Positions 15,875 to 24,798 of a DNA stretch of 64,000 nt are shown in pieces; position 1 is the stretch's first letter, and each line of letters starts with the position of its first letter. The position numbers and the translations under genes were made by a program. Origin of the DNA: an uncultured Spirochaetales bacterium (GTDB taxonomy: Bacteria; Spirochaetota; Spirochaetia; Sphaerochaetales; Sphaerochaetaceae); contig CASFTW010000002.1 in assembly GCA_949297785.1 (NCBI GenBank), positions 62,001-126,000 of the forward strand. The letters are read 5' to 3'. The notes under the pieces were generated by a model. The model was not told where the DNA came from, ran no database searches, and saw nothing but the letters and a program-made list of their open reading frames with translations.

Positions 15875-17338
15875 TCACGGTTTCGGAAGCAGTACAATGA
15901 AACGGCTGCCTCCGGTTTCCCTCTGTTCATATCGTATTGAGCCGAGATGTTTTTTTATGACACTGCGTGTGTAGTACATACCCATACCCCAGTTCTGGCT
16001 GCTGTTCTTGTTTGAATAGAACGGCTGATATATCTGCCTGAGCTGTTTCCTGTCAAGGCCTTTTCCCGCATCGCTTATCCTGATTGACACCCAGAGACGT
16101 TCAATGGTGCATTCAACTGAAACCGGAGCAGCGCAGCCGTTTTCCATCTGTGCCTCCACAGCATTCATCAATATGTTTCCAAGTGCTTCTGAAAGACTTT
16201 CCACATCTGCAAGGATCTGGATGTCTCCGTCTCTGAAATAAGTCTCAAAAGAAGAGTCCGCATAACGTGAAAGTACTTTATCCCGGGCTTTCTGCATCAC
16301 ATCTTCAAGGGAAGCGACTGAAAGTACGCTTATATCTGTCTTGGATGCTCTGTGCAGGCTCTGAAGCCTTCTGTTCAGTTCTCCGTTGAGCCGTAAAAGC
16401 CTTTTAACGTCTTCATCATCTTCATATCTCTTTGAAATACGGCGAAGAAGTATTTCCATGGCAAGAAGCTCGTTCTTCGTACCGTGGAAGAACATTGCTA
16501 TTCCCCTGCTGGCTGTTTTTGCATCCCGCTTCAGTATGATTTCCTCTTTCTGCGCATCAAAGTTTATGCTCATGTATCTCAGGAGGAATATGAAACCGAT
16601 TATGGAGAACACGATACTCCCTATGATGGAGAGAATATACAGCATCGGCGACATGGCGGGAGAAAGATACCACAGCCCCAGCAGGAACATGTAATCATTC
16701 TTATAGAAAAGGTATATCTGGGCAGGATCCTGAAGACAGTATATGGTGAAGATGATTTCAAGCGACAGGAGAATTGCTGTTTTGGAGAGAAATCTTCTCC
16801 TGAAAAAAGGAAGCGTTATGGAAATATACTCACAAATAATGCACATAAGTGTTATAAGAGCGTATCCATACACATATACACGTGAGAAATTCACAAGGAA
16901 ATGAAGCATCGTATCGCTGCCGCTGACAAGTACTTCAAACACCTGCGGGATATAGCAGATGAGGCATATGGACGGAATTATGAACATCAGAAAGATATGC
17001 TTCTTGATTTTAACCGCAAAATTGAAATAAACCATGTCCAGCGCAGTCAGCAGAAGGAGAAGGGGGAAAGTATACCGGCCGATCGCTGTTATGAAACCCA
17101 GTTGCCGCAATGTGAGGACAAGATACTGGAACCATAATCTAATATCTTTGGTTCCATAGAAAATAAAGCTTATCTCTTTTCCGATCCCGCCTTTCTTTGC
17201 TATGTATGCAAGGATTGAGAAAATGAATATGAAGAGGGAGAGGCATGTTGAAAAGATGAGCACTGAGCGTCTGTCATGCCTTATAACTACTATTATGAAT
17301 GAAATGATGAGTATTGAACTCGTAAGAGCCAAAAGCAA
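15875..17338 (-). CDS. Membrane sensor histidine kinase with about seven TM helices
   Basis: Sensor partner of the downstream LuxR regulator. The N-terminal half holds about seven hydrophobic segments with no large outside domain, implying a membrane-borne or small-ligand signal. The phosphorylated histidine is probably in AMFFHGTKNELLAMEILL. The ATPase domain has LGNILMNAVEAQ (N box), SDAGKGLD (G1) and WGMGMYYTRSVI (G2). The start was placed at TTG 17338 because AGGAGG (complement of 17347-17352) lies eight bases before it and a promoter at 17364-17391 gives a start site near 17357. A TTG at 17377 would lie inside that promoter. Length is then 487 residues. Confidence 0.85.
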   Translation of the reverse strand: MLLALTSSILIISFIIVVIRHDRRSVLIFSTCLSLFIFIFSILAYIAKKGGIGKEISFIFYGTKDIRLWFQYLVLTLRQLGFITAIGRYTFPLLLLLTALDMVYFNFAVKIKKHIFLMFIIPSICLICYIPQVFEVLVSGSDTMLHFLVNFSRVYVYGYALITLMCIICEYISITLPFFRRRFLSKTAILLSLEIIFTIYCLQDPAQIYLFYKNDYMFLLGLWYLSPAMSPMLYILSIIGSIVFSIIGFIFLLRYMSINFDAQKEEIILKRDAKTASRGIAMFFHGTKNELLAMEILLRRISKRYEDDEDVKRLLRLNGELNRRLQSLHRASKTDISVLSVASLEDVMQKARDKVLSRYADSSFETYFRDGDIQILADVESLSEALGNILMNAVEAQMENGCAAPVSVECTIERLWVSIRISDAGKGLDRKQLRQIYQPFYSNKNSSQNWGMGMYYTRSVIKKHLGSIRYEQRETGGSRFIVLLPKP

Positions 17339-17363
17339 AACTGCTCCCTCCTGTCTTTCTTGA

Positions 17364-17391
17364 ATTTTACCATGCAAGGATGCAAATGCAA
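17364..17391 (-). promoter_or_regulatory. Promoter of the histidine kinase-regulator-yidD operon
   Basis: On the minus strand TTGCAT (17386-17391), 16-base spacer, TAAAAT (17364-17369). This placement decides the kinase start codon. Confidence 0.55.
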
Positions 17392-17397
17392 GAAAAA

Positions 17398-17420
17398 AGC
17401 CGGAAGCAAAACTCCCGGCT
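17398..17420 (-). terminator. Terminator of the ABC transporter operon
   Basis: Minus-strand stem AGCCGG/CCGGCT with an 11-base loop followed by TTTTTTC, 22 bases after the binding-protein stop codon. Confidence 0.75.
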
Positions 17421-17442
17421 TTCAGCTTAAGATGCCTGAAAA

Positions 17443-18429
17443 TTATTCAGCAGCTTCAAGCATGATGTCGAACATGACATAGTCGCTTACAGGTGTGGAC
17501 GGATCAACTTCGCTTCCGAAGCTGAGCTTCTGCACTTCATACATTGCTTCAATTGTTCCGTCTTCAATCTGTGCGATCATCTCATCACTTGTGAGCCATT
17601 CTGCATCGCCGCGCTGTGCATATACTGTGTCATAGGATGTTCCGAGAACTTCTGCGACCCATTCTGCTGTCTGTTCGATGTTTTCTGCTCTGTAATCCAT
17701 ACCGTCATAGAGAGCACGGGTGAAGCGGACGAGGAGGTCTCTGTTTTCAGTTGCCCACTTGTCCATTACGATCCATGATGCGACTGATGCGCTTCTGTCT
17801 GAGAATGTCACATTGTCTGCAAGAACAAATGCATCATCTCCGATGGCATCAAGAATAGTGAATGTGGCAGGTGACCAGTTTGCACATGCATCGAGAGCAC
17901 CTGATGTCATTGCCGATGTGATTGCGGCAGCATCCATTTCATACGCTGTCACATCATCCATCGTCAGACCTGCACTTTCAAGAGTCCACTTGAGAATCTG
18001 TTCACTTGATGTGCCTGATGCATAACCAATGTTCTTGCCTTTGAGGGATGCCGGATCTTCTGTGACCCCGTGGCTTCTGAGACCGATGACGGCGTCTCCG
18101 TTGCCGACGTGGCTGAATGCGAAGATCTTTGCCCTGCCGTTGACACAGAGCTTATGTGCACCGTGTCCGATATAACCGATGTCTATGGAACCGCTTTCCA
18201 TTGCTGCGATAATCGTGGGACCGTCTGCGAATTCAACAAGCTCGACTTCAATTCCCTGTTCTGCAAATGCACCTGTCTGCATGCCTGCAACAAGTGAACA
18301 GAGAGATGCATAGTTTGTCATATATGCGACTCTTACGGTATCAAGGTCCGAACTTTCGCTTCCGCCCTGGGCGAACACACTTGTCAGAGCGAGGGCTGCG
18401 ATGAGCAGCATGGCAATGATTTTCTTCAT
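17443..18429 (-). CDS. ABC transporter periplasmic substrate-binding protein, SsuA/TauA (NMT1-like) type
   Basis: Binds a small organic solute in the periplasm and delivers it to the adjacent permease. The 328-residue protein has a signal peptide, MKKIIAMLLIAALALTSVFA, with cleavage probably before QGG; there is no lipobox cysteine. The mature part shows the NMT1/SsuA pattern: LCSLVAGMQTGAFAEQGIEVEL, AAMESGSIDIGYIG, LKGKNIGYASGTSSEQ. The family carries sulfonates, taurine, nitrate or thiamine precursors; the sequence does not discriminate. It is the last gene of a three-gene operon and likely the most abundant product. Confidence 0.88.
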   Translation of the reverse strand: MKKIIAMLLIAALALTSVFAQGGSESSDLDTVRVAYMTNYASLCSLVAGMQTGAFAEQGIEVELVEFADGPTIIAAMESGSIDIGYIGHGAHKLCVNGRAKIFAFSHVGNGDAVIGLRSHGVTEDPASLKGKNIGYASGTSSEQILKWTLESAGLTMDDVTAYEMDAAAITSAMTSGALDACANWSPATFTILDAIGDDAFVLADNVTFSDRSASVASWIVMDKWATENRDLLVRFTRALYDGMDYRAENIEQTAEWVAEVLGTSYDTVYAQRGDAEWLTSDEMIAQIEDGTIEAMYEVQKLSFGSEVDPSTPVSDYVMFDIMLEAAE

Positions 18430-18449
18430 AAATTTATCTCCTTTTAAAT

Positions 18450-19241
18450 TTATTTCCTTACTTCAAGGTATTCCTGGTATACCTGTGACCATATGCGGTT
18501 TTTGAGCTCCAGGAAACGAGGTGACATCTTTGTTTCCTGATTTCTGGGGTAGGGTATGTCGATATCGACAATATCCTTGATTCTTCCGGGTCTGGCAGAC
18601 ATTATGACGACTCTCTGGCCGAGAATGATAGCCTCATCGACATCATGGGTGATGAAGAAGCAGGTCTTCTGTTCTTTTTCCCATGTGTCAAGCAGCTCCT
18701 GCTGAAGCTGGGTTCTTGTCTGTGCATCCAGTGCTCCGAACGGCTCGTCCATCAGCAGGATTTCCGGCTCTGCGGCGTAGGCACGTGCAATGGCAACCCT
18801 CTGCTTCATGCCTCCGGAAAGTTCCTTCGGATAATGGTCGGCGAATTTCTCAAGATCAACCATCCTGATATACTTCATCGCCGTTTCCTCTGCTTCCTTT
18901 CCCTTTATTCCTTTCATGTTGAGAGGAAACATTACATTTTTCATGACTGTAAGCCATGGGAAAAGCGCATACTGCTGGAAAACGACACCTCTGTCCATGC
19001 CGGTTCCGTGCACTTCTTTGCCGTTGCAGATAACCCTCCCGCTTGTCGGTTCAAGCAATCCTGCGATTATGTTCAGCAATGTCGATTTGCCACATCCTGA
19101 AGGACCGACGACAGTCACGAACTCATTGTGGGCGATTTCAAGGTTGACACCGTTGAGTGCCACAACCTCTCCGTTTCTGCCCATGTATGTCTTTTTGACG
19201 TCTTCTATGACGACTTTTATATTTCTCTCTTTTCCTGCCAT
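18450..19241 (-). CDS. ABC transporter ATP-binding protein, SsuB/TauB type
   Basis: Cytoplasmic ATPase that powers uptake with the permease upstream. In 263 residues it has Walker A GPSGCGKST, Q-loop VVFQQYALFPW, signature LSGGMKQR, Walker B ILLMDEPFGALD and the switch histidine in FFITHDVDEA. These spacings match the nitrate/sulfonate/taurine subfamily. The ATG at 19241 lies 25 bases inside the permease gene, implying coupled translation. Confidence 0.92.
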   Translation of the reverse strand: MAGKERNIKVVIEDVKKTYMGRNGEVVALNGVNLEIAHNEFVTVVGPSGCGKSTLLNIIAGLLEPTSGRVICNGKEVHGTGMDRGVVFQQYALFPWLTVMKNVMFPLNMKGIKGKEAEETAMKYIRMVDLEKFADHYPKELSGGMKQRVAIARAYAAEPEILLMDEPFGALDAQTRTQLQQELLDTWEKEQKTCFFITHDVDEAIILGQRVVIMSARPGRIKDIVDIDIPYPRNQETKMSPRFLELKNRIWSQVYQEYLEVRK

Positions 19242-20011
19242 CCTGTAAGCTTCCTTTCAAGTAGTTTGATCAGCTTTTCTATCGTTATTCCGATAATGCC
19301 TATGATTATTATGTAAAGCAGCATCGGGGCTGTTTCGAAGTTGTTGTTGAGACTTCGTATTCTCATTCCAAGCCCTGCGAATGCTCCCGTTGATTCAGCC
19401 GCGATAAGTGTTGTGAGCGCAACTGAAGCTCCGAGCCGGACCGCGGTCAGTATGAACGGAAGACTTGCCGGAGCCAGCACCCTGATGAAGATATCCTTGT
19501 CCTTTGCGCCCAGAACACGTGCTGCCTTTATGAGTGTCTCATCAATGTTTATGATTCCCTGATAAATGGTGATGCACATTATCAGGAAGGTGGCGATTGT
19601 GATGACGATGACCTGAGGTTTGCGCCCGACACCTGCTGCGATGACAATAAGCGGTACGTAGGCAAGGGGAGGAATGTTCCTTATGAACTGGATCCAGGGT
19701 TCGATGATTCTTCTGAACGGATTGTACCATGCCATCAGGATGGCAACAGGAAGTGCAATCACAAAACCGAGAAGGTAGCCCAGCCCCACGCTGATGAGTG
19801 ATGATGAGATATCCTTGAACAGAACGTTTCTCTCAATCATCACCGGTATCTGCTGGAAAACCACTATCACATTGGGAAACGATCTGGACGTGGAGGGAAG
19901 TATCGACAGTATCGTCCACACAATCAGCGCCGCTGCAAGTGAAAGAGCCAGCCAGAGCCAGTTCTTTTTCCTTTCGCTGATTCCTCCTTTCTTTTTTGTT
20001 TCATTGGCCAT
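19217..20011 (-). CDS. ABC transporter permease, SsuC/TauC type
   Basis: Inner-membrane channel of the same importer. It has 264 residues and about six TM helices; the EAA loop that docks with the ATPase is in the stretch KAARVLGAKDKDIFIRVLAP. The first TM is near residues 17-36. Start ATG 20011 follows AAGGAGG by seven bases. It heads the operon permease-ATPase-binding protein, and an inverted repeat (20034-20051) just upstream may be an operator. Confidence 0.92.
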   Translation of the reverse strand: MANETKKKGGISERKKNWLWLALSLAAALIVWTILSILPSTSRSFPNVIVVFQQIPVMIERNVLFKDISSSLISVGLGYLLGFVIALPVAILMAWYNPFRRIIEPWIQFIRNIPPLAYVPLIVIAAGVGRKPQVIVITIATFLIMCITIYQGIINIDETLIKAARVLGAKDKDIFIRVLAPASLPFILTAVRLGASVALTTLIAAESTGAFAGLGMRIRSLNNNFETAPMLLYIIIIGIIGITIEKLIKLLERKLTGWQEKREI

Positions 20012-20033
20012 TGTCAGCCTCCTTTTTTGTTCA

Positions 20034-20051
20034 CATGTTCAGACTAACATG
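20034..20051 (-). promoter_or_regulatory. Operator-like inverted repeat upstream of the ABC operon
   Basis: Perfect CATGTT / AACATG halves with a 6-base centre, 23 bases before the permease start. On the minus strand TAGTCT within the repeat could be part of a -10 box, so binding would block transcription. Regulator unknown. Confidence 0.45.
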
Positions 20052-20134
20052 AGAGCACAGGTTGAAAAGGCTGAATTTTTTTACGCCCTTTTTGCACTTG
20101 CCGGCATTTTACAAGACGATGGGGCAAATACAAG

Positions 20135-20171
20135 AGACAGTTCTCCATTTATCTTTTCTGAAGAACTGTCT
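20135..20171. repeat. 10-bp inverted repeat after the catabolic operon
   Basis: AGACAGTTCT (20135-20144) and AGAACTGTCT (20162-20171) with a 17-base centre. It lies 45 bases past the last gene of the LarA-like operon and upstream of the ABC operon, so it could end one transcript or regulate the next. No T run follows. Confidence 0.45.
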
Positions 20172-20215
20172 GATGTCCTTTGCAGATGTATCATGCAGTA
20201 AATCTGCTGAATGAT

Positions 20216-21658
20216 TCACTGATCTTCCTTCATACAGAGGTGAACGCTTGCTGTTTTGAACGTGAGGGGAAGTGCGAGAATATTCGGCCTGTCACCTGTA
20301 TATTTTCTCATTGCGTCTTCCAGTGCCTCCTCGATGGTCGCCCTTGTCTTGAGGCCCATCGCCCTCGCATAACCCGGATCTTTGGCACCTGTTATGTAAA
20401 TCGCAGAGGTGTTCATTTCGGCAATATGAGCACAGGAAATCATACTGAAGCCATGGAAGGGGTGGAAAGCATTCGCATAGCGGTATCTGCGCACATATTC
20501 TTCATTTGTCGCATAGTATTCACCGAGTCTGTTCATATCAGGCAGTATGTTCATCTCATCATGCTTGAATGTTTCGAACATTTCTCTGGTATATGGCCAG
20601 AGACTTTCGTTGAAGAAACCGTTGCACAGGCTCTGGCATATGATCACGCATTTTTCGCTCATGATCCTCTTGAATCTGATCACCTGGGCGGACAGAGCCT
20701 GCATCAGCATTATCGGATTTGTTCCCATGCCGTCCCCGTAGTGGAAGAACTGCGGCATTCCGAAAACAAGTATGTCATACTTTTTCTCAGCCCAGTGCAC
20801 GTATGTCCTCCTGTCAGCATCAATCCAGGAAAGCGGCATCATCTGTGCGGCATATCCGGAATGAATGCTTATCTGACGGCTTTTTGAGTCAAGCACGGCA
20901 TCACAGCAGAAGAACTTCTTGTTCATGCATTTTTCCATATGCATGCCTATTTCATTGAATTTGGTTCTCATCAGGGAAGTTCCCGAAACCGGAGTGAAGT
21001 CGGCGCGGTGCATGACGGAAGGAACATGGTGGCTTGCGATGCTTTTCCAGTGGGTGATTCCTGTTGCGCAGTGTTTGTAACCTCCTGAATATCCTCCATA
21101 CGGATTGCCCTGAACATGCCCGATGAGGACAGCCACATCGGCTTCATAAACATATCTGTTCATGATCACAGGATCTCCTCTGTCAGTAACACCGAGGTCA
21201 ACAAGATGGTCCCAGTCCTCACTGTCGTGGTTGATTATCTGATGGGATGGCCAGAATTCATTGAAAAGACTGGTACCGAGAACCCCTCTTATTTCCTTTT
21301 CCGTGTTCTTGCGGTGCAGCCCGTTCGAGCATATGAGGAGTATGTCTTTCTTTTCAACGCCCGCGCTGTAAAGTTCATTCAATATCAGGGGAATGGATAT
21401 CTTCCTGTGGCTTGTAGCCTGTTCTCCGCCTTTCACCCTGTCCGGAAAGACTATCACGACTTTGCTCCCTTTTTTCGCAAGTTCGCTTAAAGGCGGCATG
21501 CCGACAGGATTTCTCAGACTCTTCAGTGTTTCTTCCTCAAGCCTGTCTTCACTTATGCACGGCGGATCCGGGACTGTCACACCGGGTATGAAAACATCTG
21601 TCCATTCAGGAAGGTTTGCGCTTACAGTTCCCTGTCCGTACTCAAAATCAAGTTTCAT
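20216..21658 (-). CDS. LarA-family (DUF2088) nickel-pincer racemase/epimerase-like protein
   Basis: The 480-residue protein resembles lactate racemase LarA, which uses a nickel-pincer nucleotide cofactor to racemise or epimerise 2-hydroxyacids. Visible marks are VIVFPDRVKGG, the HR pair in SNGLHRKN, GHVQGNPYGG, and the lysine-containing GGYSGGYKHCATGITHW, in the position of the LarA lysine that carries the cofactor. Substrate specificity varies widely in this family, so lactate is not assured. It is the last gene of the pfk-nagB-nagA-fba-TIM-like operon and overlaps the TIM-like gene by 11 bases. The cofactor genes larB, larC and larE are not in the window. Confidence 0.75.
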   Translation of the reverse strand: MKLDFEYGQGTVSANLPEWTDVFIPGVTVPDPPCISEDRLEEETLKSLRNPVGMPPLSELAKKGSKVVIVFPDRVKGGEQATSHRKISIPLILNELYSAGVEKKDILLICSNGLHRKNTEKEIRGVLGTSLFNEFWPSHQIINHDSEDWDHLVDLGVTDRGDPVIMNRYVYEADVAVLIGHVQGNPYGGYSGGYKHCATGITHWKSIASHHVPSVMHRADFTPVSGTSLMRTKFNEIGMHMEKCMNKKFFCCDAVLDSKSRQISIHSGYAAQMMPLSWIDADRRTYVHWAEKKYDILVFGMPQFFHYGDGMGTNPIMLMQALSAQVIRFKRIMSEKCVIICQSLCNGFFNESLWPYTREMFETFKHDEMNILPDMNRLGEYYATNEEYVRRYRYANAFHPFHGFSMISCAHIAEMNTSAIYITGAKDPGYARAMGLKTRATIEEALEDAMRKYTGDRPNILALPLTFKTASVHLCMKEDQ

Positions 21659-22514
21659 TTAATTCACCTCTCTTTTCATTCATGTATGTGCTGACTATAT
21701 TCAGATACTCTTCAGGATAGAAGCCTATTTCTCCCCTGAAGCGTGTTAGGGCAATGAGTCCGCCGTCGATTTCATCAATGCCGGCCAGCATGGCGGCATT
21801 GTCTTCCTTTAACCCTCCGCCGTACACTACAGGCACATCACCGACGGTGTCTTTTACCAGACGGGCGACTTTGGTTATGTATTCCTTTCCTGCAGGAGTC
21901 TTTCCCGGTCCTATTGACCATACCGGTTCGTATCCTATCACGATCCTGCTCAGATCAGCTCCTCTGAGTCCGTCCCTGAGTTGCTTTTTTATCACACTGT
22001 CCCATATATCAGTTTCTTCTTCTCTTTCTCCTATGCAGTACAGGACGGAAAGATTTCTTTCTTGGGCACGCAGGATCTCCTCGTTCAGAACATGATTGAT
22101 GACCGTAAAATCGCTGCAGCCCGCAGTGGTGAGCAGATCTCTTTTCTCGTTTCTCTCCTCGCAGTGGCCTATGATTGTGGTGCTGCATCCCATTGCGGAA
22201 ACGATGCTGGCAGGTCGCAAGGTGGTGAAGGCTCCGAAATTTCCGCCATCCTTCACATCATATCTGTATACACCCTGACTGCCGATCTCAAGAGCCCGGC
22301 TTTTTCCTTTTGCCCTGACTGCGCTGATTATCTGGCTTTCAGGAAAGTACATCGCAAAGCGGACCTCATCCGGACTGTATGATTCAAGTTCCGCAATCAC
22401 TTTTCCTATTATATCTTCTGCCCAGTGCTCAATGCTGTCTGTCCGGTTCACACCTCCCATTGAGACCGGAACATCGAAGCGTTTGAAGTTTACGAAAATG
22501 TGCTGTTTATTCAT
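21648..22514 (-). CDS. Triose-phosphate isomerase family protein, divergent paralogue
   Basis: TIM-barrel isomerase of 288 residues. Catalytic positions are kept: N9 and K11 in VNFKRFD, histidine in IIGHCEER (usually GHSERR), and glutamate in IGYEPVWSIGPGKTP. The phosphate loop is VVYGGGLKED. The segment before the histidine reads GAFTTLRPAS instead of the usual GAFTGE, and the protein is about 35 residues longer than standard TIM. It may be a second TIM, or an isomerase for another short sugar phosphate such as an erythrulose phosphate, as known for TIM relatives in polyol operons. It overlaps fba by four bases (ATGA). Confidence 0.8.
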   Translation of the reverse strand: MNKQHIFVNFKRFDVPVSMGGVNRTDSIEHWAEDIIGKVIAELESYSPDEVRFAMYFPESQIISAVRAKGKSRALEIGSQGVYRYDVKDGGNFGAFTTLRPASIVSAMGCSTTIIGHCEERNEKRDLLTTAGCSDFTVINHVLNEEILRAQERNLSVLYCIGEREEETDIWDSVIKKQLRDGLRGADLSRIVIGYEPVWSIGPGKTPAGKEYITKVARLVKDTVGDVPVVYGGGLKEDNAAMLAGIDEIDGGLIALTRFRGEIGFYPEEYLNIVSTYMNEKRGELNET

Positions 22515-23665
22515 TTCTCCTCTTCCTTATAGAATTCCTTCATCTCATCAAATGTTCTTGCTTCCACGAATCTTGCCATACCAATCTGCCTGAATTCCAC
22601 AAGAAGCCTTCCGATTCCTTCCATCACGCCGTCTTTCACTGCATTTACAAACAGCTGGACACTTTCTGAAGGAATGAAATTGTACATTACTGTATCCATT
22701 ACGGCTGCAAGATAAACCCTCGGGTCAAAAGCGGACGGATTGGCCTCCATCAGCTCCCATACGCCTTTGAGATGTTCATCATTTCTGAGTGACGGTATAT
22801 TGCTGAAGAGAAGGCGTACGTTTCGCGTTACGGCAAGCCTTATATCGGTATCGACATTTATCTTGGCAATTCCCATTCTTGATACTTCTTTCAGCTGTTC
22901 CAGCGAGATTCCATATGAATTCTCCAGCTTTCCGCCAAGATCATTGATCTCGTCCACAATATACTTTGGAACAGTGGAGGACCCGTGTGACACCAGAAAT
23001 CCATTTATACCTTCATGTCTCAGCAGTTCTTTGACGGCAATTGCGATCTCTTTCCTGAGAACTGCATTCTTTCCTTTGTTGGCACCGTGCATTGTACCGT
23101 AGCTGATGGCAAGAGCATCGACACGGGTTTCCTTGAAGAAACGGAGCGCATCCAGAGGTTTTGTATATGTGGATGAAAGCGAGAACACATGATCCTCCAC
23201 TCCTGCAAGCACTCCCAGTTCGCCTTCAACGGTCACGCCTCTCGCATGAGCATATTTCACGACTTCCCTTGTCAGTTCGATGTTGTCATCAAGCGGGAGG
23301 GAAGATCCGTCTATCATGACTGATGTATAGCCTGCGTCAATTGCTGCCTTCACTGAATCAAAATCTCTGCCGTGATCCAGATGAAGTGCAACAGGAACAG
23401 ATGAGGATTCTGCAATCTTCCTGACTGCCGATGCTATGTTCTCGGCTCCCTTCCTTTTGTCTTCAAGGCTTGCATTCATGAAGTCTGTACGTCCTCCCAT
23501 GAAACCGTTGGCAAGATCTGCCCCCTGAATGACGGCAGGGGCATGGAATATTTCATGAATCTTTATTGCAGCCTCGGCCTGACAGACGGCATTCACATTG
23601 AATGCACCGACTGCATAGTTGTATTTCTCCGTTGTCTCTAGAATGCATCTTAGTGGTACAAGCAT
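22511..23665 (-). CDS. Class II (zinc) fructose/tagatose-bisphosphate aldolase family
   Basis: Cleaves a ketohexose 1,6-bisphosphate into two triose phosphates using zinc. The 384-residue protein has the start YAVGAFNVNAV, zinc ligands in ALHLDHGRD, the glutamate in VEGELGVLAG, ISYGTMHG, and LVSHGSSTVP. Class II family membership is firm; whether the natural substrate is fructose or tagatose bisphosphate is not readable. The neighbouring phosphofructokinase and glucosamine-6-phosphate deaminase favour fructose bisphosphate. The ATG follows GAGGAGG, two bases after the nagA stop. Confidence 0.85.
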   Translation of the reverse strand: MLVPLRCILETTEKYNYAVGAFNVNAVCQAEAAIKIHEIFHAPAVIQGADLANGFMGGRTDFMNASLEDKRKGAENIASAVRKIAESSSVPVALHLDHGRDFDSVKAAIDAGYTSVMIDGSSLPLDDNIELTREVVKYAHARGVTVEGELGVLAGVEDHVFSLSSTYTKPLDALRFFKETRVDALAISYGTMHGANKGKNAVLRKEIAIAVKELLRHEGINGFLVSHGSSTVPKYIVDEINDLGGKLENSYGISLEQLKEVSRMGIAKINVDTDIRLAVTRNVRLLFSNIPSLRNDEHLKGVWELMEANPSAFDPRVYLAAVMDTVMYNFIPSESVQLFVNAVKDGVMEGIGRLLVEFRQIGMARFVEARTFDEMKEFYKEEEK

Positions 23666-23667
23666 TG

Positions 23668-24798
23668 TTATCTTCCTCCTCTTTCATAAACAGTGCGTCC
23701 GCGGACCACTGTTCTCACAACTTCATTATTTTCATCCAGCAGAACATAATCTGCTCTTTTTCCCTGTTCTATGGAGCCTCTGTCATCCATGTGCAGAAGC
23801 CTGCACTGGTTCTCAGACATGACTTTTGACAACTCGTAGGGGGAGAGGGAGGCGAACTTGATGAGATTGCGGTATGCCTTGTCCATTGTTAGTGTGCTTC
23901 CTGCTCTCACTCCGTCCGGAAGCTTGGCATCTCCGTCTTCTCCTACGATCACATCGTTGACACCCAGCTTGTAGCATCCGGCTGGCAGTCCTGCTGCCAT
24001 GATCGAATCAGTGACGGCAACAACTTTGTCCACACCCTTTGTCTTCAGTATCAGGCGCACTGTTGCGGGGTGCAGATGAAAACCGTCGCAGATTACTTCG
24101 CAGTACACCTCATCTCTTTCCAGGCTTGCTCCGCTGATTGCCGGCCGGTGCATATGGAACAGTTTCATTGCATTGAACAGGTGTGTTGCGGCGCTTACTC
24201 CGCACTCAACGGCCTTTACCGCAGTCTCATACTCTGCGGCGGAATGTCCCATTGCGACAACCACATCGGTTTCCTGTCTGATTTTCTTTATGAAGTCATA
24301 CATTCCTTCCGATTCCGGTGCCACAGTGATATATTTCACTGCTCCTCCTGAAGCATCGTAGAACTTCGAGAACAGATTCCAGTCCGCTTTCCTTATCAGC
24401 CTTTCCGGCATGGCCCCTTTGTATTCCCGGCAGAGAAACGGACCTTCCAGATGTATGCCGGCAAATGAGGCACCGTCACAGCCTTTCTTGTATGCAGAGG
24501 CAAGAGTACTTATTATTTTCAGCATCTTTTCCTCTTCATCCGTCATTACGGAGAGAAGAAAGCTTGTAACACCGCAGGATGCGTATATACGGCTCAGCTG
24601 ATTGACTTCTTCATATGATGTGATATGGTTCACATCGATTCTCCCCGCTCCGTGGGTGTGGATGTCAACAAAGCCGCTGTGCATGAGGAATCTTCCGGTT
24701 TCATCAGTTTCCTCAATGGATGAAAAAACACCGTCTTCAATCAGAATTTTCACATTTCTCAGGCCGGATGGAACGGCAATCCTTGCTGTTTCCGTCAT
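23668..24798 (-). CDS. nagA: N-acetylglucosamine-6-phosphate deacetylase
   Basis: Removes acetate from N-acetylglucosamine 6-phosphate, giving the substrate of NagB. The 376-residue amidohydrolase shows FVDIHTHGAGR, the metal glutamate in GIHLEGPF, VAMGHSAAEYE, ATHLFNAM and VTDSIMAAG, all expected of NagA. Activity on the galactosamine isomer (AgaA) cannot be excluded. Its ATG overlaps the nagB stop (ATGA). Confidence 0.92.
   Translation of the reverse strand: MTETARIAVPSGLRNVKILIEDGVFSSIEETDETGRFLMHSGFVDIHTHGAGRIDVNHITSYEEVNQLSRIYASCGVTSFLLSVMTDEEEKMLKIISTLASAYKKGCDGASFAGIHLEGPFLCREYKGAMPERLIRKADWNLFSKFYDASGGAVKYITVAPESEGMYDFIKKIRQETDVVVAMGHSAAEYETAVKAVECGVSAATHLFNAMKLFHMHRPAISGASLERDEVYCEVICDGFHLHPATVRLILKTKGVDKVVAVTDSIMAAGLPAGCYKLGVNDVIVGEDGDAKLPDGVRAGSTLTMDKAYRNLIKFASLSPYELSKVMSENQCRLLHMDDRGSIEQGKRADYVLLDENNEVVRTVVRGRTVYERGGR

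Noticed and set aside
17339-17377. Longer N-terminus of the histidine kinase from TTG 17377
   Set aside because: This stretch contains the -10 box and the AGGAGG site that serves TTG 17338.
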